A stretch of 22,142 nucleotides of DNA from Firmicutes bacterium UBA5389 (GTDB lineage: Bacteria > Bacillota > DTU025). Shown here piece by piece: positions 15,644-22,142 of the stretch. Below the pieces are notes generated by a model. It had not been told where the DNA came from. It worked only from the letters and a program-made list of their open reading frames with translations, and did no database searches. Location: positions 16,413 to 38,554 of the forward strand of contig DHON01000010.1 in assembly GCA_002409965.1 (NCBI GenBank), read 5' to 3'. Numbering within the stretch: the stretch's first letter is position 1; every line of letters begins with the position of its first letter. Made by a program: the position numbers and the translations under genes.

Positions 15644-16564
15644 TCAATCGCCCGATCCGCCTGGCCTGCCTCTAGCGGCCCTCACCATAATGAACCCCAG
15701 CACGGCCAGGACTAGCAAGCCGGCCACTGCGGCCGCCGCGTGCCCAATCCCCGGGACCAGTCGCGCATCTGCATTGGCCGGATACAGCACTGCCAATCGG
15801 CGCTGGGACTCACTCCACGAGCCAAGCTGGTTGTGTTGTGATCTCGGGCCGGATTCGGGAGCCAGGATATCTATGACGTTGGGGTTCACATCCAGATCAG
15901 ACCCGCCGCCAAACACCCAGGCGCCGCCCTGGGCCATCACAGGCCTGTGATTGTCAGGGCCATAGCCGTCCTGCGACGCCACTGTAACGTAGTATTTCCA
16001 AACATCGGACGGCTCGCCGACGACCTTCTTGGACACTGTGGCCCGAATCGTCTTGCCGTCTGGAAGCGCTTCTGCGGAGACTCCGTCAGACATTCCCGGC
16101 GATGCTGGGTCATCTGATGCCATGTACACGCGAGTGCCGCCCCACCCCATGATCCGCACGTTAACATCCCACGCGTGCCCCGGGTCGAACAGCACGAACG
16201 CGCCGTCTCGCATCGTGTCCACGCGCCCGGCATTGGGCGTTGTGTCTATGTAGACATTGATGAGCTGGTGGCTGAAGCCATCGGGAGCGTTCCACGTATT
16301 GGCGATCGTGGCCATGCCGATTTCGAAGTACACGTTGTCGGGATCGTGCACGATCCTGAACTCGGCGAGGTCGAAAATCCCCGAAAAGGGCGCGAACGCC
16401 GGATTCGTTGGGTAAACATACGTGCCCGGCCCATCGTCGTCGCCGACCGGGTCATGGGCCTGCCACACTACAACAGCCTGGCCGGCGCATTCCCACGGCG
16501 GCAGCAGCATAGAGACTGCAGCCAGCACGCACAGCACAGCCGCTACAGCCAAAACTCTCCTCAC
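15644..16564 (-). CDS. secreted, membrane-anchored glucodextranase C-terminal (DOMON-like) domain protein
   Basis: A 306-residue predicted surface carbohydrate-binding protein. A signal peptide (1-29, ending AGQA) precedes a beta-sandwich matching the glucodextranase C domain: HDPVGDDDGPGTYVYPTN (37-54), FDLAEFRI (64-71), NVYFEIGMA, NTWNAPDGFSHQLINVYID and the end motif NVIDILAPESG. Residues about 275-295 are a membrane segment followed by a basic Arg/Gly tail. In glucodextranase and GH57/GH15 amylolytic enzymes this domain is an appendage; here it stands alone with its own anchor. Start GTG 16564 has GGGGGGA 5 nt upstream. It lies between the ROK kinase (15 bp) and the GH57-like gene (12 bp), so all three are probably co-transcribed. 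No catalytic motif is visible. Confidence 0.82.
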   Translation of the reverse strand: MRRVLAVAAVLCVLAAVSMLLPPWECAGQAVVVWQAHDPVGDDDGPGTYVYPTNPAFAPFSGIFDLAEFRIVHDPDNVYFEIGMATIANTWNAPDGFSHQLINVYIDTTPNAGRVDTMRDGAFVLFDPGHAWDVNVRIMGWGGTRVYMASDDPASPGMSDGVSAEALPDGKTIRATVSKKVVGEPSDVWKYYVTVASQDGYGPDNHRPVMAQGGAWVFGGGSDLDVNPNVIDILAPESGPRSQHNQLGSWSESQRRLAVLYPANADARLVPGIGHAAAAVAGLLVLAVLGFIMVRAARGRPGGSGD

Positions 16565-16579
16565 GCGAGTCCCCCCAGG

Positions 16580-17584
16580 TTATGGCACATACTTGGTCAG
16601 CCGTTCAGCGGCGCAGCATGCAGCTCCGAGGGCGCCCGCGTCAGCTCCCAGCAACGCCGGAACCACCCGCACGTCTCGGGCCATGCATGCCATGGCTCGT
16701 AGCTCGATCATGCGTTTCACGGTATCAAACAGCACATCGCCGACCTGCGCCACGCCTCCGCCGATTACTACCATGTCCAGATTGAGCAGGTTCAGGACGT
16801 TGGCAACTGCAGTGCCAAGATATTCGAACGCGGCACGCATTATGGCTTGCGCCGTGGCATCGCCCCCGGTCGCAGCCAAAGCTACAAGGGCGGAGTCTAT
16901 GGCGTCGATGTCGCCGTTTGCAGCCTCGAGGATTCCTGCGCCCGCGGGGCGCGCCGCAGCCTCGCGCGCCCGCTGCGCGATTGCGGTGCCCGACGCCAGC
17001 GATTCCAGGCACCCGCGATTGCCGCACCCGCACAGCGGCCCGTCGGCAAGCATGGTGACATGGCCCAGCTCCCCCGCCGCGCCCATCGCGCCCACATACA
17101 GCCTGCCATCGAGGATAAGCCCGCTCCCTATTCCGGTGCTCACGGTGACATACATCATGTGTCTGGCACCTCTGCCGGCGCCCATTCTATTCTCCGCAAG
17201 CGCCGCCACGTTGGCATCGTTCTCAACACACACGGGCAATCCAGTAGCCTGTGCCACCGGCGCCGCCACAGAAACATTCTTCCACATCAAATTGGGCGCA
17301 TCCAGTACTATGCCGGTCTCCTGATCGAGCGGCCCGGGGCAGCCGATTCCTATGGCCCCGACATCGCCAACGCCGCAGCCGTGCCCTTCGCATAATTCCC
17401 AGACGGTGCCGAGCATCCTCCCGATTACAGCGTCCGGGCCTTCCTCAGGCCTGGTGGCCACCGTGACGCGGCCCATCGTTTTCATGTCCGCGTCCACCAG
17501 TGCCGATGCTATCTTGGTGCCCCCAAGGTCGATCCCGATGAAGAGCCGCGCACCGCCTGCCGACGGCGCCTTCTCAACGTCCAT
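16580..17584 (-). CDS. glcK: ROK-family glucokinase
   Basis: Probably phosphorylates cytoplasmic glucose with ATP to give glucose-6-phosphate. The 334 residues contain the N-terminal phosphate-binding motif GIDLGGTKIA (17-26), CVENDANVAALAE with catalytic Asp123, STGIGSGLILDGRLYVGA, AAGELGH (His175) and the zinc motif LCGCGNRGCLE (Cys185, Cys187, Cys192), then a C-terminal GGGVAQVGDVLF. There is no N-terminal DNA-binding domain, so it is a kinase rather than a ROK repressor. ATG 17584 follows GGAGG by 9 nt. Upstream is an ABC ATPase and downstream are the surface glucan proteins, consistent with handling imported or released glucose. N-acetylmannosamine, fructose or allose kinase activity cannot be ruled out by motif alone. 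Confidence 0.9.
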   Translation of the reverse strand: MDVEKAPSAGGARLFIGIDLGGTKIASALVDADMKTMGRVTVATRPEEGPDAVIGRMLGTVWELCEGHGCGVGDVGAIGIGCPGPLDQETGIVLDAPNLMWKNVSVAAPVAQATGLPVCVENDANVAALAENRMGAGRGARHMMYVTVSTGIGSGLILDGRLYVGAMGAAGELGHVTMLADGPLCGCGNRGCLESLASGTAIAQRAREAAARPAGAGILEAANGDIDAIDSALVALAATGGDATAQAIMRAAFEYLGTAVANVLNLLNLDMVVIGGGVAQVGDVLFDTVKRMIELRAMACMARDVRVVPALLGADAGALGAACCAAERLTKYVP

Positions 17585-17621
17585 GCAAGCCGCCCTCCAT
17601 TCCAAGCCGGCTGTACGCCGG

Positions 17622-17648
17622 GACGCCGGGGCGAGGCGCCCCGGCGTC
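17622..17648. repeat. perfect 12-bp inverted repeat between ABC ATPase and glucokinase genes
   Basis: GACGCCGGGGCG (17622-17633) pairs perfectly with 17637-17648 around an AGG loop. It lies just after the ATPase stop and before the kinase ribosome binding site. No T-tract follows on the minus strand, so it is not a classical intrinsic terminator; it could protect the upstream transcript's 3' end or tune the ratio of ATPase to downstream proteins. Confidence 0.75.
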
Positions 17649-17661
17649 GTATTTGCACATT

Positions 17662-18762
<1,101 letters not shown>

Positions 18763-18873
18763 TGAAAGTCCTCCCACTTTATATTAATCGGCGGCATCTT
18801 TCGCCCACCGGTTCAACTAGCCATATTCGGCAACCAGTCAGAGAATCCTTCAACGCATTTGCGCCGCCGTGCG

Positions 18874-18879
18874 TATAAT
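18874..18879 (+). promoter_or_regulatory. -10 element for the L,D-transpeptidase gene
   Basis: A perfect TATAAT stands out in a GC-rich gap 32 bp before the start codon. The -35 region is poor: TTCAAC at 18849-18854 gives a 19-bp spacing and three matches to TTGACA. It is probably a vegetative (SigA-like) promoter, but unproven. Confidence 0.5.
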
Positions 18880-18895
18880 GGTGCAGAAAGCAGAC

Positions 18896-18904
18896 AGGTG
18901 GTGA
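18896..18904 (+). promoter_or_regulatory. ribosome binding site deciding a TTG start
   Basis: AGGTGGTGA ends 6 nt before TTG 18911 and supports that rare start codon. The next in-frame candidates (GTG 18932, ATG 18938 and ATG 18947) lack a comparable site and would trim the peptidoglycan-binding domain. Confidence 0.6.
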
Positions 18905-18910
18905 CGTCAA

Positions 18911-20092
18911 TTGCCCGAGTGCAAGCCACTCGTGCTCATGCGGGGCATGACCGTAATTCCCGTCGGCAATGTTCAGGAGCAGCTGGCATTTAAAGGTTTC
19001 TCCCTGGGCGAAGTGGACAACATATTCGGACTTCAGACAGAACTGGCCGTGCGGCAGTTCCAGGCGACTGTGGGGCTCCCTGAAACAGGCATCGTGAACG
19101 CCGAAACGTGGCGCCTGCTCTTCGACGGTCTACCGCTACCCTCGGACTCGTGCTTTCCAGACGACCCTCCCGATTTAGCAAGAGCGACAGCCGACGTCGC
19201 AGGCGTACGCGAGCCTCAGGCAGCCCAGACCCGCCAGGGAGTTCGCATTCAAATCAGCTTGTCCCAGCGCCGTCTGACACTGATGCGGGGCGGGGTAGAA
19301 GCGGCGCACTACCCGGTGGGAGTCGGCAAACCGGCCACCCCCACTCCCACAGGCAGCTGGAGCGTACTAAACAAGGCCGTGAATCCCGGCGGCGTATTCG
19401 GAACGCGCTGGATGGCGTTCACCCGACGCGGGCATGGAATGCACGGGACCAACCAACCGCAGTCGATTGGACACGCGGTGTCCAACGGATGCGTGAGGAT
19501 GTACAACCCGGATGTGGAGACCCTGTTCGAGCAGGTGCAGGTGGGAACCCCGGTCGTCGTCGTTTCCGGCGTCCCCGCGCCGGGACCGGCGCCGGTCGCC
19601 GGCACGTACGTGGTCCGGGCCGGAGACACGCTCTTCATCATCGCGCGCAGGTTCGGAACGACGGTGGACGCAATCAAGCGCGCCAACAACCTGACGACCG
19701 ACGTGATAGGAATCGGGCAAGTGCTCGCGATTCCCGGGGCGGCTGCGGCCGCGCCCGCGACCACCGGCACAGACTACATTGTCCAGCCAGGCGACACCCT
19801 CTTCCTCATCTCAAGGAGATACGGCACCACGGTTCAGGCCCTGATGTCCGCGAACAACCTGACCAGCACCACGATCTACGTGGGCCAGCGGCTCAGAATA
19901 CCGGGCGGGTCGCGAGGATCGGGCGATCCAGCAGCGGCGCCCCAGGGCGGGTTGGCCGAGTACGTAATCCAGCCCGGCGACACCCTGCAAGCCGTAGCCT
20001 CCGCATTCGGCACGACGCCGGAAGCGATCGTGGGTCTGAATCAGCTACTCGGCGCAGACATCTACCCGGGCCAGCGTCTGAGAATCCCATGA
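18911..20092 (+). CDS. L,D-transpeptidase (YkuD) with peptidoglycan-binding domain and three LysM repeats
   Basis: Predicted to cross-link or modify peptidoglycan through a cysteine L,D-transpeptidase. The 393 residues contain: a PG_binding_1-like helical domain (about 12-72, FGLQTELAVRQFQATVGLPE); a YkuD domain (about 110-218) with GKPATPTPTGSW, MHGTNQPQSIGHAV (His178, His188) and SNGCVRMYN with catalytic Cys194; and LysM repeats at about 232-275, 288-331 and 350-393, each with the (R/Q)(A/P)GDTL pattern, separated by Ala/Pro/Gly linkers. There is no signal peptide or membrane segment at the N-terminus, as in Bacillus YkuD, a spore protein with LysM. Start TTG 18911 is supported by AGGTGGTGA. 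A perfect hairpin follows the stop. Confidence 0.92.
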   Translation: MPECKPLVLMRGMTVIPVGNVQEQLAFKGFSLGEVDNIFGLQTELAVRQFQATVGLPETGIVNAETWRLLFDGLPLPSDSCFPDDPPDLARATADVAGVREPQAAQTRQGVRIQISLSQRRLTLMRGGVEAAHYPVGVGKPATPTPTGSWSVLNKAVNPGGVFGTRWMAFTRRGHGMHGTNQPQSIGHAVSNGCVRMYNPDVETLFEQVQVGTPVVVVSGVPAPGPAPVAGTYVVRAGDTLFIIARRFGTTVDAIKRANNLTTDVIGIGQVLAIPGAAAAAPATTGTDYIVQPGDTLFLISRRYGTTVQALMSANNLTSTTIYVGQRLRIPGGSRGSGDPAAAPQGGLAEYVIQPGDTLQAVASAFGTTPEAIVGLNQLLGADIYPGQRLRIP

Positions 20093-20107
20093 GCGCAGTC
20101 AAGTAGG

Positions 20108-20137
20108 GCGAGGACCCGAGCATCCTCGGGTCCTCGC
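20108..20137. terminator. 13-bp perfect stem-loop between convergent genes
   Basis: GCGAGGACCCGAG (20108-20120) pairs perfectly with 20125-20137 around loop CATC. It sits 15 bp after the L,D-transpeptidase stop and 57 bp from the end of the convergent outer-membrane gene, where a bidirectional terminator is expected. The downstream sequence GTTGCG on the plus strand is not T-rich, and neither is the other side, so efficiency is uncertain. Confidence 0.6.
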
Positions 20138-20194
20138 GTTGCGCAGCCGACCGAAACGCGGTTGCGTCATCCTGTCTTGGCAGGCGAGGCCAAG

Positions 20195-21505
20195 CTAGAA
20201 AGAGACCTCCATGCCCGCGTAGACTCTGTTAGTATCGACGTCGTTGTAGGAGTATCCGAGGTTGACTCCGCACGGCGCTGCGTATTCCACGCCAAGCTCG
20301 CGCCCGGGATCTCCGGCCTCAGGCTTCGTATCGATCAGGCCGGAAACGCTGACTCCGCGGAACGCCCCTATGTCGGCGCCTACAGCGGCCTTGGCCACGT
20401 GCCTGATGTCGCTCAGCGAGAAGTTGGTCATCGTCGCGTTGTAGCTCGCGCTCATGACCAGGTTGGGCAGGATCTGACGCTCAGTGAACCCGATCCCCAC
20501 ATTCGTGGTGTTGCGGAACGAGGATTCGGGGACCAGATACTGAGTGACCTTGTGTCCAGCCGCAACGTCGAACCCCGCGACCTGAGTGCTGACAGCCGCC
20601 CCGATGGAGCGCTCGTTGTCGAGCTTGCCATCGTCGTCGGAGCCGAGCACTTCGCCGTCAACGCTGATACCGAATCCTGCGAACGAGGTGTCAAGGCCGG
20701 CCGTAATGGCCGCCACGCCGGCCTCGCCCTCCAGAGGATTGCCTGTCGCCCTCGACCTGTAGGTCGGGTCGAATGCGGCTCCTGTCCTTCTGTATCCGGC
20801 GCTCGCCGTCACGTCCAGAGGCAGGAACGGGATCTTATAGGCAGCCGCGGCCCTTATCGCTGCGGCCCGGGTGTTGCTCTGTCCTGCATAGAGCGCCTCA
20901 ATGGCCAAGTCGGGTATGGGCAGAGCGGCGGCGTGCGCCATGTAGTCGGTCTCTTCGTCGCCGACCTTAACTAGTGCGCCGTCTATGCCTACTCCGGCGA
21001 ACTCGGTCTTGGCGCGCGCGCCGCGTACTGCGGCGCTGTTCGCCCAACCGTAGAACCCGTCGACTCCGACAGGTCCAGCGGTCGCTCCGGATACGGAGAT
21101 TCCGTCAACTGCATCGGTCTTCAGCACGAACGGCGAGTAAGCCAGATCCAGATCGCCGATGCGGGTCGCCACGGACGGGCCGCCCATCCAGTATGGCCCA
21201 ACGGTCTCAACGTAGGCGGTCATGACTCCGCGCTCCGCGGGAGGCATGACCATGGCGCCCATTCCATCTGCCAGGTTGAACTGCCACTTCATGGCGCTCA
21301 TCTTGACGACGCCCTTGACATTCTGACCGCCGACGAGGCCGACGCCCAGCGTCAGCTCAAGGTCGGTCGTGGCGCCGGTGCCCTTCGCGAAGTCGTGATA
21401 GACTTGGCTCTCGAGCTTGCCGCCCAGGTCGATCGTGGCGGCCGACACAGGCAGTGCAAGCGCGGCAACCATTATTGCTGCGAGTAATACTGCGAGCTTT
21501 CTCAT
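20195..21505 (-). CDS. putative outer-membrane beta-barrel (porin-like) protein
   Basis: A 436-residue exported protein that I do not recognise as a named family. Residues 1-23 are a clear signal peptide (MRKLAVLLAAIMVAAL, cleavage near VSA/AT). The mature part is almost entirely alternating-hydrophobicity strands with Gly/Asp turns, for example LELTLGVGLVGG, GISVSGATAGPVGVDGFYGW, ALPIPDLAIEALYAG and VTASAGYRR. It ends with RVYAGMEVSF: a terminal Phe preceded by alternating hydrophobic residues, the usual BAM-recognition signature of outer-membrane barrels. There is no SLH domain, lipobox, LPXTG or C-terminal membrane helix. ATG 21505 follows AAGGGGGA. Alternatives are an S-layer or other secreted beta-rich protein. 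Confidence 0.7.
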   Translation of the reverse strand: MRKLAVLLAAIMVAALALPVSAATIDLGGKLESQVYHDFAKGTGATTDLELTLGVGLVGGQNVKGVVKMSAMKWQFNLADGMGAMVMPPAERGVMTAYVETVGPYWMGGPSVATRIGDLDLAYSPFVLKTDAVDGISVSGATAGPVGVDGFYGWANSAAVRGARAKTEFAGVGIDGALVKVGDEETDYMAHAAALPIPDLAIEALYAGQSNTRAAAIRAAAAYKIPFLPLDVTASAGYRRTGAAFDPTYRSRATGNPLEGEAGVAAITAGLDTSFAGFGISVDGEVLGSDDDGKLDNERSIGAAVSTQVAGFDVAAGHKVTQYLVPESSFRNTTNVGIGFTERQILPNLVMSASYNATMTNFSLSDIRHVAKAAVGADIGAFRGVSVSGLIDTKPEAGDPGRELGVEYAAPCGVNLGYSYNDVDTNRVYAGMEVSF

Positions 21506-21520
21506 GTTTTTTCCCCCTTG

Positions 21521-21538
21521 GTGACTTCTGTGACTTCA
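21521..21538. repeat. tandem 9-nt direct repeat upstream of the outer-membrane gene
   Basis: GTGACTTCT (21521-21529) is followed directly by GTGACTTCA (21530-21538), immediately upstream of the ribosome binding site of the outer-membrane gene. It may be a regulator or RNA-binding site in the leader, or chance. Confidence 0.6.
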
Positions 21539-21752
21539 TATGCTGCTGCATTCCCGGAGCGATCTGGTGCGACATGTTCTCCGTCTGACCGCAGAGACTT
21601 TGGGGGAAGTGTCCTTGTTGCCTTCCGCAAGACTCTGCGGCGCTGCTGCGATGTGTGGCGCCGTCAGCGTGTACCCTGGGCTTTGGGGGGAGCACCTCCT
21701 TTCTCGCCTTCCGGTACGCCTCAGGCATCATGCTCCGGTTTGTGACAGGACT

Positions 21753-21767
21753 GATGCTTCCAGCATC
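21753..21767. repeat. small inverted repeat in the leader of the outer-membrane gene
   Basis: GATGC (21753-21757) and GCATC (21763-21767) flank TTCCA. It could be a weak operator or a leader hairpin; five base pairs are not strong evidence. Confidence 0.4.
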
Positions 21768-21910
21768 GCCTGTTGCGCGTTATGGATTCTAGCTTGCATG
21801 CATTCGTTCCTGCAGGTAAGTGGGTATTTGACAGGGTGTAAGTTGTGGGGGTGGAGGGAACCGGCATCTTAAATGCCATAAACCCGATAGGCTGGAGAAC
21901 CCCGGCCGCA

Positions 21911-21942
21911 GCGGCCCTTTTGCGCAGCGCCCTTTTTGCGCA
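21911..21942. repeat. two tandem copies of a 16-nt unit
   Basis: GCGGCCCTTTTGCGCA (21911-21926) is followed directly by GCGCCCTTTTTGCGCA (21927-21942), 14 of 16 bases identical. Each has a T-tract flanked by GC-rich palindromic sequence (TGCGCA), and a GGCCG/CGGCC hairpin (about 21904-21916) precedes them. Read on the plus strand they resemble weak terminators, though no plus-strand gene ends just upstream. Confidence 0.6.
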
Positions 21943-22121
21943 CGCGGCCCGCATGCCCGTCGCGACCCGATTTCGGCCTCCAAGGCGAACGTTATGTTAA
22001 CCTCCTGAGTCATCCTACCCAGGATGCGCGCCAAGGCTGGGCAAAATGACACAGGTTCGCCGCGACCGCCAACCCCTGGGATCCGCAGCCACTTCCTCCC
22101 ACACACGAGCCCCTGCTACGA

Positions 22122-22139
22122 GGCGCGGGGCGCCGCGCC
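22122..22139. repeat. GC-only inverted repeat at the window edge
   Basis: GGCGCGG (22122-22128) pairs with CCGCGCC (22133-22139) around GGCG. It is a strong short hairpin whose context lies outside the window. Confidence 0.5.
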
Positions 22140-22142
22140 CCC

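Larger units (their letters stand above)
21506..22142. other. 637-bp stretch without a convincing gene; leader/promoter region of the outer-membrane gene
   Basis: The open frames on both strands here are Arg/Ser/Pro-rich, lack ribosome binding sites at the right place and look like chance frames of GC-rich DNA. The part nearest the outer-membrane gene (21506 to about 21850) probably holds its promoter and a long 5' leader. On the minus strand TAGAAT near 21786-21791 is a possible -10 with no good -35. I see no tRNA, rRNA or known riboswitch. The outer part carries short repeats and GC-rich hairpins described separately, and an isolated AGGAGG (minus, near 22001-22006) with no gene behind it. 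Confidence 0.5.

Noticed and set aside
21789..22106. A 105-codon minus-strand frame near the right edge
   Set aside because: Low-complexity Arg/Pro-rich product, no ribosome binding site at its start, and it runs through the tandem repeats.
21506..22142. tRNA, known riboswitch or CRISPR in the gene-free right end
   Set aside because: No TTCGA-loop/anticodon pattern, no recognised riboswitch core, and the repeats are adjacent without spacers.

Overview
The window reads as chromosomal DNA of a GC-rich, spore-forming member of the Bacillota (Firmicutes). The evidence is a whiA–rpoN pair, adjacent spmA/spmB spore-maturation genes, yvcK, strong AGGAGG-type ribosome binding sites and many GTG starts (one TTG). 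One gene (20195-21505, minus) encodes a protein with a signal peptide and a long run of amphipathic beta strands ending in phenylalanine, the usual signature of an outer-membrane barrel. Together these suggest a diderm Bacillota lineage (Limnochordia-like, Halanaerobiia-like or Negativicutes-like). That placement is inference; there is no rRNA or marker phylogeny here.

Layout. Bases 1-2117 (minus): whiA followed 12 bp later by rpoN, which runs off the left edge. 2274-3433 (plus): spmA-spmB, overlapping by ATGA. 3395-6879 (minus): a GH57 glucan branching-type enzyme, a cupin-type glucose-6-phosphate isomerase and yvcK, closely spaced. 7037-9538 (plus): a DUF4912/Ig-like protein and a second, more canonical GH57 branching enzyme. 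9466-18762 (minus): an MsmX/UgpC-type ABC ATPase, a ROK glucokinase, a membrane-anchored glucodextranase-C/DOMON-like protein, a membrane-anchored GH57-like protein without recognisable catalytic residues, a GT4 glycogen synthase-like glycosyltransferase, and a fused sugar-nucleotidyltransferase/phosphohexomutase. 18911-20092 (plus): an L,D-transpeptidase with a peptidoglycan-binding domain and three LysM repeats. 20195-21505 (minus): the putative outer-membrane protein. 21506-22142: no convincing gene; a long leader region and short repeats.

Most of the middle 14 kb is one alpha-glucan module. Surface proteins (GH57-like plus DOMON-like) could bind or sense extracellular glucans. The ABC ATPase could power oligosaccharide import with permeases encoded elsewhere. 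The ROK kinase makes glucose-6-phosphate, and the cupin isomerase links it to fructose-6-phosphate. The nucleotidyltransferase, GT4 synthase and two branching enzymes could build a branched storage glucan. YvcK, which in Bacillus governs carbon flow between gluconeogenesis and cell-wall precursors, sits directly downstream of the isomerase.

The most notable signals are the paired membrane-anchored GH57-like/DOMON-like proteins, the candidate outer-membrane protein beside sporulation genes, a 73-bp antisense overlap of two coding 3' ends, and the spmAB pair between yvcK and whiA.
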